Source: Alphaproteobacteria bacterium (GTDB lineage Bacteria; Pseudomonadota; Alphaproteobacteria; Sphingomonadales; Kordiimonadaceae). Taken from it: a stretch of 64,000 nucleotides of DNA. Position 1 is the first letter of the stretch. Each line of letters begins with the position of its first letter. The stretch is from the NCBI GenBank assembly GCA_006226495.1, contig SBGU01000043.1, forward strand, positions 160,569 to 224,568. The letters run 5' to 3'. The notes beneath the pieces are model-generated. The model did no database searches. It was not told the DNA's origin and worked only from the letters and a program-made list of their open reading frames with translations. Position numbers and translations under genes: made by a program. This document shows, piece after piece, positions 8,270-16,945 of the stretch.

Positions 8270-9058
8270 GTGCGGCAAATGGTGTATCGTATGAGCCTTG
8301 AGCCTGTCCAGCCCGAAATCTTGAACCCGCATGCGCGCGAAGGACTTATCATCCTGTGCGACCATGCCACCAACCATGTGCCGGCGGGGTTCGAAGACCT
8401 CGGCCTCGCGCCCGCACACCTTGAGGACCATATCGCCTGGGATATCGGCGCCGCCGCCGTGACCCGCAAGATGTGCGAGCTGATGGGCATCTCGGCGGTG
8501 CTCGCGCCCGTGTCGCGGCTGGTGATCGACTGCAACCGCGCGCTCGATGCACCGGGCTTGATCCCGCCCATAAGCGACGGGGTCGTGATCCCCGCCAACA
8601 GCGACCTGTCGGCCCGGGCGCGGGATGCGCGGGTGAAGGCCTATTATGAACCCTTCCATGCCGCCTGCGCGGCCATGGTGCAGGCGCATCTGGACGCGGG
8701 CAAGATACCCATGGTCGTGGGCATGCACAGTTTTACGCCCGAGATGAATGGCGAGGCCCGGCCCTGGCACGCGGGTTTCCTGTGGAACCGCGATCCGCGG
8801 CTCGCACAGGCCATGATCGGCCTCCTGGAGCGCGAAACCGACATGGTGGTTGGCGACAACCTGCCCTATTCCGGCAAGGTGCTGTATCATACCATGCAGG
8901 TGCACGGCGCCGACCACGGGCTGCCGCAAACCACGGTCGAAATCCGGCAGGACCTGCTGGCCACCACCAACAACACCGACGAATGGGCGGCCCTGATGGC
9001 CGATGTGCTGGATGAATGCATGTCCCGGCCCGACATCGCCGCCATCCGCCACTATTAG
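8270..9058 (+). CDS. N-formylglutamate amidohydrolase family protein
   Basis: About 256-262 residues. The family core is clear: LIILCDHATNHVP near the N-terminus, DCNRALDAPG, MVVGMHSFTPEMNG, and VEIRQDLL near the C-terminus. The conserved His, Asp and Glu residues suggest a zinc-dependent amidase. Related enzymes remove the formyl group from N-formylglutamate in histidine breakdown, but no other hut gene is nearby, so another N-acyl amide may be the substrate. Possible starts are GTG 8270, ATG 8279 and ATG 8291; none has a strong ribosome site. The DUF1244 gene follows after 12 bases. Confidence 0.85.
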   Translation: MRQMVYRMSLEPVQPEILNPHAREGLIILCDHATNHVPAGFEDLGLAPAHLEDHIAWDIGAAAVTRKMCELMGISAVLAPVSRLVIDCNRALDAPGLIPPISDGVVIPANSDLSARARDARVKAYYEPFHAACAAMVQAHLDAGKIPMVVGMHSFTPEMNGEARPWHAGFLWNRDPRLAQAMIGLLERETDMVVGDNLPYSGKVLYHTMQVHGADHGLPQTTVEIRQDLLATTNNTDEWAALMADVLDECMSRPDIAAIRHY

Positions 9059-9070
9059 AAAGGAAAGCCG

Positions 9071-9385
9071 ATGAAGACCCACAGCGAGAAAATCGAAGCC
9101 GCCGTGTTCCGCCGCCTCATTGAACATCTGCAGCAGCGCACCGATGTGCAGAATATCGACCTGATGGGCCATGCCGGTTTCTGCCGCAACTGCCTGTCCG
9201 ACTGGTACCAGGAAGCCGCCGAAGACCTGGCCGAACCCATGGACAAGGACACGGCCCGCGAACGCATCTACGGCATGCCCTATGCGGACTATAAAGCGAA
9301 ATTCCAGACCAAGGCCACCGACGCCCAGTTGAAGCTGATGGAAGACAGTGTCGCCAAAAACAAACAGGTGCGCGGCGAGGGCTGA
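9071..9385 (+). CDS. DUF1244 family protein
   Basis: A 104-residue protein carrying the DUF1244 hallmark DLMGHAGFCRNCLSDWY with two conserved cysteines, and GMPYADYKAKFQ further on. The fold and role are not established by experiment; the Cys-x-x-Cys suggests metal or redox chemistry. AAAGGAAAG precedes the ATG. It lies 12 bases after the N-formylglutamate amidohydrolase-like gene and is probably cotranscribed with it. Confidence 0.9.
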   Translation: MKTHSEKIEAAVFRRLIEHLQQRTDVQNIDLMGHAGFCRNCLSDWYQEAAEDLAEPMDKDTARERIYGMPYADYKAKFQTKATDAQLKLMEDSVAKNKQVRGEG

Positions 9386-9514
9386 GGCCAAACCCGCAAC
9401 TCGCGCCGATATTTTTTCAAAAAATTTTGGCGCGGCCTGTCGATCCTGTCAGCCTTCGTTCGTTGCTCTGTCAGGAAGGCCGATCATGGCCCCCTCGCAA
9501 CAAGGAGAAACAGA

Positions 9515-9937
9515 ATGCGTGTTATGGTTTTTGTAAAGGCAACCGAAGACAGCGAAGCCGGCGTCATGCCCTCGCACGAACTGATCGAGGCCATGGGCCG
9601 GTTCAATGAGGAACTGGTCAAGGCGGGTGTGCTGTTGGCGGGCGACGGCCTGAAGGCCACCAGCCACGCCAAGCGGGTGGCGTTCGACGGCCCGGCCCGC
9701 ACGGTGATCGACGGCCCGTTTGCCGAAACCCGCGAACTGGTTGCCGGTTTCTGGCTGTGGGAAGTGAAGGACATGGAAGAGGCGGTCGCATGGGTGAAAC
9801 GCTGCCCGAACCCGATGCCGGGGCCGAGCGAGATTGAAATCCGCCCGCTGATCACGCCCGAAGAATTTGCGGCATGGCTGGATGCCGAACAGGCCGAACG
9901 GTATGCCAGCAACCGCGCCCAGCATGCGGGGCTGTGA
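9515..9937 (+). CDS. YCII-related (DGPF domain) protein, ECF42 partner
   Basis: A 140-residue protein of the YCII/DGPF type. MRVMVFVKATEDSEAG at the N-terminus is followed by VAFDGPARTVIDGPFAETRELVAGFWLWEV, which contains the DGPF motif, and PMPGPSEIEIRPL. Small YCII proteins are encoded next to ECF42 sigma factors in many bacteria and are thought to belong to their regulon; the biochemical role is unknown. The ribosome site AAGGAGAA lies upstream of ATG 9515. The sigma-factor gene starts 20 bases downstream, so they form an operon. Confidence 0.9.
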   Translation: MRVMVFVKATEDSEAGVMPSHELIEAMGRFNEELVKAGVLLAGDGLKATSHAKRVAFDGPARTVIDGPFAETRELVAGFWLWEVKDMEEAVAWVKRCPNPMPGPSEIEIRPLITPEEFAAWLDAEQAERYASNRAQHAGL

Positions 9938-9957
9938 CGCCCCGCCAGGCGCATTGA

Positions 9958-11217
9958 ATGGCAACAGACGACATCCATAAAAGCATCGAAGCGGTGTACC
10001 GCCTGGAACGCACCCGCCTGATTGGCGGGCTGGTGCGGCTTTTGCGCGATGTCGGTTTGGCGGAAGACATGGCGCACGAAGCCCTGTTGGCGGCCATGGA
10101 GGCATGGCCCAATTCGGGCGTGCCCCAGAACCCGGGCGCCTGGCTGATGGCCACCGCCAAACGCCGCGCCATCGATGGTTTCCGCCGCAGCGCCATGCAG
10201 GCGCGCAAGCATGCCGAAATCGGCCGCGATCTGGATTTGGCGGACGCGCATGCGGTCGAAAGGATCGAAGCCGCGATGGACGACCCCGTGGGCGACGAAC
10301 AACTGGGCCTGATCTTCACCGCCTGCCATCCGGTCCTGGGGCGCGACGCCCGCGCGGCCCTGACCCTCAGGCTGGTCGGCGGCCTGTCGACCGACGAGAT
10401 CGCCCGCGCGTTTCTGGTGAGCGAAGCCACCATGGCCCAGCGTATTGTGCGCGCGAAAAAGACCCTGTCTGCCGCCGGCCTTGATTATGAAGTGCCGCGC
10501 GGCGATGCGCTGGCGGAACGCCTGCCGTCGGTTTTGGAGGTCATCTACCTGATTTTCAATGAAGGTTATGCCGCCACCAGGGGCGACGACCTTGTGCGCC
10601 CCGCGCTGTGCCAGGAAGCCCAGCGGCTGGGCCGGGTGCTCGCGGCCCTGTTGCCGGACGAGGCCGAAGTGCATGGCCTCCTGGCGCTCATGGAAATACA
10701 GGCCTCGCGGCTTTCTACCCGCACAGGCGCTGACGGCACATTGGTGCCGATCACCGAACAGAAGCGCGCGCACTGGGACCAGCTTCTGATCCGGCGCGGG
10801 CTTGTGGCCCTTGACCGCGCCCAGGCGCTGGGCGGCGCGCACGGACCCTATGCCCTGCAGGCGGCCCTGGGGGCCTGCCATGCCCGGGCCGCCCGCGCCG
10901 AAGATACCGACTGGGCGATGATCGCGGCGCTGTATGAACTGCTGGGCACCGTGATGCCGTCGCCCGTGGTGGCGCTCAACCGCGCCATTGCGCACAGTAT
11001 GGCCTTTGGCCCCGACGCCGGACTGGAATTGATTTTGGCGCTGGAAGCGGAAGGCAGCCTTGCGACCTATATGCCGCTTCTGGCCGCCAAGGGTGATTGC
11101 CTGTTCCGGTTGGGGCGCAAAGCCGAAGCCCGTGTGGCGTTCGACGGCGCCGCCGCGCTGACCCGCAACGAGGGCGAGCGCGCTTTTTTCGCCAAACGTG
11201 CCGCCGCCTGTGACTAG
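9958..11217 (+). CDS. ECF42-type RNA polymerase sigma factor with C-terminal extension
   Basis: A 419-residue protein. The first 180 residues hold sigma region 2 (GLAEDMAHEALLAAMEAWP, then WLMATAKRRAIDGFRR) and region 4 (GGLSTDEIARAFLVSEATMA, a helix-turn-helix). The remaining 240 residues form the long helical, TPR-like extension (DUF6596) typical of ECF42, including YLIFNEGYAATRGDDLVR. ECF42 factors have no anti-sigma factor, and their extension is needed for activity. Adjacent to its YCII partner. The stop codon overlaps the convergent glpD stop (shared CTAG at 11214-11217). Confidence 0.92.
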   Translation: MATDDIHKSIEAVYRLERTRLIGGLVRLLRDVGLAEDMAHEALLAAMEAWPNSGVPQNPGAWLMATAKRRAIDGFRRSAMQARKHAEIGRDLDLADAHAVERIEAAMDDPVGDEQLGLIFTACHPVLGRDARAALTLRLVGGLSTDEIARAFLVSEATMAQRIVRAKKTLSAAGLDYEVPRGDALAERLPSVLEVIYLIFNEGYAATRGDDLVRPALCQEAQRLGRVLAALLPDEAEVHGLLALMEIQASRLSTRTGADGTLVPITEQKRAHWDQLLIRRGLVALDRAQALGGAHGPYALQAALGACHARAARAEDTDWAMIAALYELLGTVMPSPVVALNRAIAHSMAFGPDAGLELILALEAEGSLATYMPLLAAKGDCLFRLGRKAEARVAFDGAAALTRNEGERAFFAKRAAACD

Positions 11218-12698
11218 GCGCCCATGAAGGCCTGAACGGCCGCGCGTTCGTCCGGGGTCATATGCAGCCCGAGCTTCGAGCGCCGCCACAGGATATCTTC
11301 CGCCGTTGTCGCCCATTCCTCAGCGCACTGATACCGGATTTCGGCTTCATACAGCCCGGCCCCGAAGTCGCGGCCAAGGTCGTCCAGCGACTTTGCCTCG
11401 CCGATCAGGGCCTCAGCGCGGGTGCCATAGGCAGTGGCATAGCGCGTGGCCAGATCGGTGCCCAGCCAGGGGTGGCGGGCCTTCAGGGCCGCAAGGAAAC
11501 CCGCGAAGCCGCCCGCGCCCATCTCGCCGCCCGGCAGGGCCGACTGCGCGGTCCAGTCGCCGGCATCGAAGCCCAGCACAGGCGCCAGCTTTTCCATCAC
11601 TTCTTCCGCCAGCCGCCGGAAGGTGGTCAGTTTGCCGCCGTATACGCTCAGCATCGGGGCCTCGCCGTCCGTATGGTCCAGGTCCAGCACATAATCGCGT
11701 GTGGTTTTGGAGGCATTGGCTTCGCCATCATCCGCCAGCGGGCGCACACCGGCATAGGACCAGACCACATCGGCGGGCGTGATGGTTTTCCGGAAATAGG
11801 TCGAGATCACTTCGCACAGGTAAATGGTTTCATCCTGGCTGATGGCCACATCGCTGGGCTCGCCCATATGCACCACGTCGGTGGTGCCGATCAGGGTGAA
11901 TTTGCCCTCATAGGGGATCGCGAACACCACACGCCCGTCGCGGTTTTGCAGGGTATAGGCTTCACGGCCTTCATAAAGCGCCTGCACCACGATATGGCTG
12001 CCTTTCACGAGGCGCACCTTGTGGTCGATATGCTGCTGCGGGCCAAGGCGGCTGCGGAACCGGTTGACCCATGGGCCGGCGGCATCCACCAGCACACGCG
12101 CGGCGTGGCGGGCAACCGTGCCGTCCGGGCCTTTCACCGACACCTGCCACACACCGTCCTGCCAGTCGGCACCCGTGACCTCGTGCCCCTTCAGGACCGT
12201 CGCCCCCCGGTCGCGCGCGTCCAGGGCGGCGGCGACCACCAGGCGCGAATCGTCGACCCAGCAATCGGAATATTCGAAACCCTTCCTGAAACGGTTTTGC
12301 AAAGGTGTCCCCTCGCGCACAAAATCGACCGTGCGGGTCGGCGGCAGGGTGCGGCGGCCGCCGATATGGTCATACAGGAACAGCCCTAGGCGGATCAGGA
12401 ACGCGGGGCGAAGCGCGCTATGGTGCGGCAGGATAAAACGCCGTGCATGCACAAGGTGCGGTGCCGTGGCCATCAGCACCTCGCGCTCGTGCAGGCTTTC
12501 GCGCACAAGCCGGAATTCATAATGTTCCAAATACCTTAGCCCGCCATGGATCAGCTTCGAACTGGCCGAAGACGTATGGGCCGCCAGGTCGTCCTTTTCC
12601 GCCAGGGCCACCTTCAGGCCGCGTCCCGCCGCGTCGCGCGCGATGCCGACCCCGTTGATGCCGCCGCCGATGACAAAAATATCCGCCGTGTCCGTCAT
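11214..12698 (-). CDS. glpD: Aerobic glycerol-3-phosphate dehydrogenase
   Basis: A 494-residue FAD enzyme oxidising glycerol 3-phosphate to dihydroxyacetone phosphate and feeding the quinone pool at the inner membrane. The N-terminal FAD motif FVIGGGINGVGIARDAAGRG is complete. SSKLIHGGLRYLEHYEF, IGTTDVVHMGEPSD and LSVYGGKLTTFRRLAEEV are all GlpD hallmarks. ATG 12698 is preferred because the FAD fold begins six residues later; an extension to 12752 adds only a low-complexity leader. No glpF, glpK or glpR is seen beside it. Its end overlaps the ECF42 stop by four bases. Confidence 0.95.
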   Translation of the reverse strand: MTDTADIFVIGGGINGVGIARDAAGRGLKVALAEKDDLAAHTSSASSKLIHGGLRYLEHYEFRLVRESLHEREVLMATAPHLVHARRFILPHHSALRPAFLIRLGLFLYDHIGGRRTLPPTRTVDFVREGTPLQNRFRKGFEYSDCWVDDSRLVVAAALDARDRGATVLKGHEVTGADWQDGVWQVSVKGPDGTVARHAARVLVDAAGPWVNRFRSRLGPQQHIDHKVRLVKGSHIVVQALYEGREAYTLQNRDGRVVFAIPYEGKFTLIGTTDVVHMGEPSDVAISQDETIYLCEVISTYFRKTITPADVVWSYAGVRPLADDGEANASKTTRDYVLDLDHTDGEAPMLSVYGGKLTTFRRLAEEVMEKLAPVLGFDAGDWTAQSALPGGEMGAGGFAGFLAALKARHPWLGTDLATRYATAYGTRAEALIGEAKSLDDLGRDFGAGLYEAEIRYQCAEEWATTAEDILWRRSKLGLHMTPDERAAVQAFMGA

Positions 12699-12905
12699 AT
12701 GCTGTCCGTTTTGCTGTCGCCTTTCGGCCATGGTGCCAGAGATCGGCGCCACATGCCACCGCCAGCCATGACACCGTGATCAATCTGCCTATCTGGGCCG
12801 TTGACAACCGTCGGCTGTCCTGCGTCTATGGGATGCCCTGCCGCTACGGCAGGGCCAGTTATACATGCCAGTTCATGCGGGCGCGCTTTTTGGGGGAGAA
12901 CGCCG

Positions 12906-15900
12906 ATGACCACCTTTACAGTCACGACCAGCTCGGGCAGCTCGACCGACGCATACAACAGCGGCAACCTTGCGACCGAAAGCGCGGACGGCGATGGCCT
13001 GTCGCTTCTGGAAGCCATCGGCCTCGCGCAGGACGGGGATACCATCGTCTTCGACGTGTCGCTGAGCGGCGATACAATCACCGACGCGGTCAGCTATGAG
13101 ATCTCGAGGGATATCACCATCAATGGTGATATCGACGGCGACGGCACGCCGGACATCACGCTCAATGCCGACAGCTACGGTTCCTTTTTCTTTGATATTT
13201 TCAGCTCCGGCACCACGGTCACCCTCAATGGCCTGATCATCACCGGGGTTGACGGCGGCATGGCCATCCATGCCGGTACCAACACCGACCTGACCGTCAG
13301 CGACAGTATCATCACCGGCAACAGCGCCATTGCACCCGGCATTGTATCGAATGGTGCCGATGTCACGCTTGATGGCGTGCGCATCGAAGGCAACACGGCC
13401 GCCGGCGCGGTGGTGGATGTGCGTAACGGTACCTTCTCTATTACCAACAGCAGCATCACCGGCAACACCGGCGATGGCATCCTTCTGGACGCGGATACCG
13501 TCACGGCCTTTGACGGCGTGACCGTTGCCAACAACACCGGTAACGGCCTGCGCGTCGAGGACATGACCCTGACGATCAGCGACAGTGTGTTCAGCGGCAA
13601 TGGCAACGTCGAGCTGAGCATCCGGTCCGACGCATTTGTTACGCTCGAGAACAGCATCCTCGCCGGCAGCAACACGTCGATCGATTTCGTCGGCCTCGGC
13701 CAGATCCTGACCTTCAGCGGCACCAACGTGCTGGACGACCTGACCCAGCTTTATGCGGGTGAAAACCCGACCATCGAAAGCGACCTCAGCGAGATTTTTG
13801 GCAGCCTGTCGGGCGATGGCGGCGCGCTGACCCTCTATACCCTGCCGTCGGGCGCACAGGTCTATGTGGTGCTGGTGAACCCGGACGGGGCGGCCTCGGG
13901 CCTCGGGCCGGCGTTTGCGCCCACCATCGGCGGCGACACTGCGGATACGATCAGTGAAGATACCGCCACGACGACCGGCAGCCTGACCATCAGCGACCTC
14001 AATGGCGCCGCGCACGAACAGTTCAACACCGACACCATCGAAGGCACCTATGGGGACCTCGAGATCGCCGCCAACGGCGACTGGGTCTATACGCTCGATA
14101 CATCGAATACCGATGTCGACGGCATGAACACCGGCGACGACCTCACGGACACCATCACGGTCTATTCCGCCGACGGTACGGCGCAGGATATCACCATCAC
14201 CATCGATGGCGCCAATGATGATGCCACTTTCACAGGCACCTTCAATGGCGACGTGGACGAGGGCGATGTGGGGGATAGCGCGGTGACGGCCAGCGGGTCC
14301 GTCTCGGTCATCGATGTCGACGACGACCCGGACCCGACAGTGGCCGATGTGGCATCCACGGCGGGTGACAATGGGTATGGCAGCTTTGTGCTGTCGTCCG
14401 GCACCTGGACCTATACATTGGATGAAAGCGCGGTGCAGGACCTGGACGATGGCGACACGGTCACCGACACCATCACCTACACCGCGTCGGACGGGGTCAC
14501 TACACAGCAGATCACGGTCACCATCACCGGTACCGACGATGCGTCCGAAGTGTCTGGCACCTTCACGGGTGATGTCGATGAAGGCGACGAGGGCGACAGC
14601 GCGGTCACGGCCAGTGGTTCGATCAGCATCACCGATGTGGATGCCGACGACAGCCCGAGCTTCGCGGACCAGGGCGCCACGGACGGCGACAACGGCTATG
14701 GCAGCTTTGTGCTGGCCTCCGGCACCTGGACCTACACCCTGGATGAAAGTGCCGTCCAGCAACTGGACGCCGGCGACACGGTCACCGACACCATCACCTA
14801 CACCGCGACCGACAGCACGACCCAGGAGATCACGGTCACCATCACCGGCACCGACGATGTGTCTGAATTTTCGGGCACCTTTAACGGTGATGTCGATGAA
14901 GGCGACGAAGGCGACAGTCCGGTCACGGCCACGGGTTCGATCAGTATCACCGACGCCGACGCCGACGACAGCCCGACCATCAGCGACCAGGGCAGCACAT
15001 TGGGCGACAATGGTTATGGCTCGTTTGTGCTCACGTCCGGTACCTGGACCTATACGCTGGATCAAAGCGCGGTGCAGGGCCTGGATGCCGGCGACACGGT
15101 CACCGACACCATCACCTATACCGCCACCGACAGCACGACCCAGCAGATCACGGTCACCATCACCGGCACCGACGATGCGCCGGTAGTGTCCGGCAGCTTC
15201 AGTGGCAGCCTCACCGAAGGCAGCGGCACCACCACCGTGGGCGGCAGCCTGTCGATTTCGGATGTGGACGCCGACGACAGCCCGAGCTTCGCCGACCAGG
15301 CCAGCACATTGGGCGACAATGCTTATGGCAGTTTCACCCTGTCGTCCGGTACCTGGACCTATACGCTTGACCCCAATGCCACCGCCAGCCTTGCAGGCGG
15401 CGCCTCGGTGGTGGACACCATCACCTTTACGGCGACAGACAGCACCACCCGGCAGATTACCATCAGCATCTCGGGCGCGGACAGCGAACCGACGGCACCG
15501 CAGCTCGACAGCGACGGGGTCGCGGAAAACGACGCCGGCGCCTATGTGGGCACCTTGTCGGCGACCGACCCCGAAGGCGGCGATGTGACATTTTCCACCA
15601 ACGACAGCCGGTTCGAGGTGCGCGGCGACGAACTGTGGCTGAAGGCCGGTGTTTCGCTGGATTATGAAAGTGCGGACAGTGTTTCGGTGCTTGTTTATGC
15701 CACCGACGACGACGGCTATAACCGCGGTGCCTTTGTCGAGTTTGACGTGCTTGATGTATGGGCCAGCGGCACCCTTGTGGGCAGCGCCGCCGCCGAAACC
15801 CTGGACGGCGGTGAAGACATGATCGGCAACCATATCTGGGCGCAGGACGGCCATGACACGGTGGTCGGCTCAACCGGTGCCGACCGCATGGGCGGCGCGA

Positions 15901-16337
15901 ACGGCGACGACCTGATCTATGGCAACGCGGGCCACGATACCCTGTTTGGTGCGGTGGGGGACGACACCCTGTCGGGCGGCAATGGCGATGATCTCCTGTA
16001 TGGCGGCGCGGGCAGCGACAATCTTGATGGCGGGGGCGGCGACGACATCCTCTGGACCGGTGCGGGCGACGACATGCTGACGGGCGGCGACGGCGCGGAT
16101 ATGTTCACGGCGGGTGCCACATCCGGCAATGATGTCATCACCGACTTCAACACGGATGAAGACACTTTGAACCTTGCCTATCGCGGTTTTGCCGACGTCG
16201 ATGCCGTTGCTGCCGCATCCAGCGACACCACGCAGGACGGCGAAAGCGGCATCCTGATCGACCTCGGTTCGGGTGAAAGCCTGTTCCTTCAGGGCCTGTC
16301 GACCGACGACCTGGCGGGCATGAACATCCTGGTGTGA
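12906..16337 (+). CDS. Large VCBS/RTX repeat protein, probable type I secretion substrate
   Basis: A 1143-residue acidic protein without a signal peptide. Residues about 60-240 are a right-handed beta-helix-like stretch (GLIITGVDGG, SDSIITGN, NSSITGNTGDGI repeats). Residues about 340-860 contain five VCBS-type domains, each with a GSFVLSSGTWTYTLD-like strand pair and a DTVTDTITYT segment. A cadherin-like domain follows (AENDAGAYVGTLSATDPEGG). About residues 980-1070 are RTX calcium-binding nonapeptides (GGNGDDLLYGGAGSDNLDGG). The last 60 residues resemble a type I secretion signal region. Start ATG 12906 follows GGGGGAG. No type I exporter genes are in the window. Probably a surface or matrix adhesin. 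Confidence 0.9.
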   Translation: MTTFTVTTSSGSSTDAYNSGNLATESADGDGLSLLEAIGLAQDGDTIVFDVSLSGDTITDAVSYEISRDITINGDIDGDGTPDITLNADSYGSFFFDIFSSGTTVTLNGLIITGVDGGMAIHAGTNTDLTVSDSIITGNSAIAPGIVSNGADVTLDGVRIEGNTAAGAVVDVRNGTFSITNSSITGNTGDGILLDADTVTAFDGVTVANNTGNGLRVEDMTLTISDSVFSGNGNVELSIRSDAFVTLENSILAGSNTSIDFVGLGQILTFSGTNVLDDLTQLYAGENPTIESDLSEIFGSLSGDGGALTLYTLPSGAQVYVVLVNPDGAASGLGPAFAPTIGGDTADTISEDTATTTGSLTISDLNGAAHEQFNTDTIEGTYGDLEIAANGDWVYTLDTSNTDVDGMNTGDDLTDTITVYSADGTAQDITITIDGANDDATFTGTFNGDVDEGDVGDSAVTASGSVSVIDVDDDPDPTVADVASTAGDNGYGSFVLSSGTWTYTLDESAVQDLDDGDTVTDTITYTASDGVTTQQITVTITGTDDASEVSGTFTGDVDEGDEGDSAVTASGSISITDVDADDSPSFADQGATDGDNGYGSFVLASGTWTYTLDESAVQQLDAGDTVTDTITYTATDSTTQEITVTITGTDDVSEFSGTFNGDVDEGDEGDSPVTATGSISITDADADDSPTISDQGSTLGDNGYGSFVLTSGTWTYTLDQSAVQGLDAGDTVTDTITYTATDSTTQQITVTITGTDDAPVVSGSFSGSLTEGSGTTTVGGSLSISDVDADDSPSFADQASTLGDNAYGSFTLSSGTWTYTLDPNATASLAGGASVVDTITFTATDSTTRQITISISGADSEPTAPQLDSDGVAENDAGAYVGTLSATDPEGGDVTFSTNDSRFEVRGDELWLKAGVSLDYESADSVSVLVYATDDDGYNRGAFVEFDVLDVWASGTLVGSAAAETLDGGEDMIGNHIWAQDGHDTVVGSTGADRMGGANGDDLIYGNAGHDTLFGAVGDDTLSGGNGDDLLYGGAGSDNLDGGGGDDILWTGAGDDMLTGGDGADMFTAGATSGNDVITDFNTDEDTLNLAYRGFADVDAVAAASSDTTQDGESGILIDLGSGESLFLQGLSTDDLAGMNILV
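14235..15490 (+). repeat. Tandem DNA repeats encoding VCBS domains
   Basis: Four direct copies begin near 14235, 14556, 14874 and 15192, spaced 321, 318 and 318 bases. The segment encoding the SGTWTYTLD and DTVTDTITYTATDSTT stretches is almost identical at the base level between copies, so copy number could change by recombination. Confidence 0.85.
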
Positions 16338-16441
16338 TTTTGTGCGCCCATGGTTGACTTCACGATTGAACGGCCCCTGTTGGGCGGCTAGAGTGCCGGC
16401 CAACAGGAAACGACCGAACACAGTATCAAGGGAGTATCATC

Positions 16442-16714
16442 ATGGTTCAGGCAGGCGGCGTCGCGGGCGATCAGCTCCGCAGCTTCATCGAGCGTATCGA
16501 GCGTCTTGAAGAAGAGAAAAAAGGCATTGCCGAGGATATCAAGGAAGTTTACGCGGGCGCCAAGGCCGTGGGCTTCGACACCAAGATCATGCGCAAGGTG
16601 ATCCAGGTCCGCAAGATGGACCGGGCCGAGCGCCAGGAACAGGAAAGCCTTCTGGATGTGTATCTGCATGCCATCGAAGGCGGCCAGATGCCCGAGGCGA
16701 TGGGCGACGAATAA
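16442..16714 (+). CDS. gapR: GapR family nucleoid protein (DUF2312/UPF0335)
   Basis: A 90-residue protein matching the DUF2312 family: [55 protein letters not shown]. In Caulobacter, GapR is an essential nucleoid-associated protein that clamps overtwisted, AT-rich DNA ahead of replication and transcription. The coiled-coil N-terminus and basic middle helix are visible. ATG 16442 follows AAGGGAGTATCATC. It stands alone with a strong terminator downstream. Confidence 0.92.
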   Translation: MVQAGGVAGDQLRSFIERIERLEEEKKGIAEDIKEVYAGAKAVGFDTKIMRKVIQVRKMDRAERQEQESLLDVYLHAIEGGQMPEAMGDE

Positions 16715-16774
16715 TAGCCCGCCCATGGGCGGCGGATCGCGGGCTGGCCGCAGGACCGCCCGACAAAATGGAAT

Positions 16775-16803
16775 GACCCCCGGACGGCATGGCCCCGGGG
16801 GTC
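16775..16803 (+). terminator. Intrinsic terminator after gapR
   Basis: A 9-bp stem GACCCCCGG/CCGGGGGTC is followed by TTTTCTTTT. Confidence 0.85.
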
Positions 16804-16945
16804 TTTTCTTTTCCGGGGCCATGCCCGATGGGTTGCCGGCTCCATAGTCCGGAATATTTTCAGGCGTGTTTCCTTTGAACCGGAACGCAGTTGCTGTTTA
16901 ACTTGGCGCCAGGCATTCACGCACGGCAGACAGGGGGACGACAGC

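Noticed and set aside
9484..11316. A 610-codon minus-strand frame opposite the YCII and ECF42 genes
   Set aside because: It covers two recognisable plus-strand genes and has no family features.
12873..15854. A 993-codon open frame on the minus strand opposite the VCBS/RTX gene
   Set aside because: It mirrors the strong codon bias and tandem repeats of the real gene; the translation has no known domain and no ribosome site.
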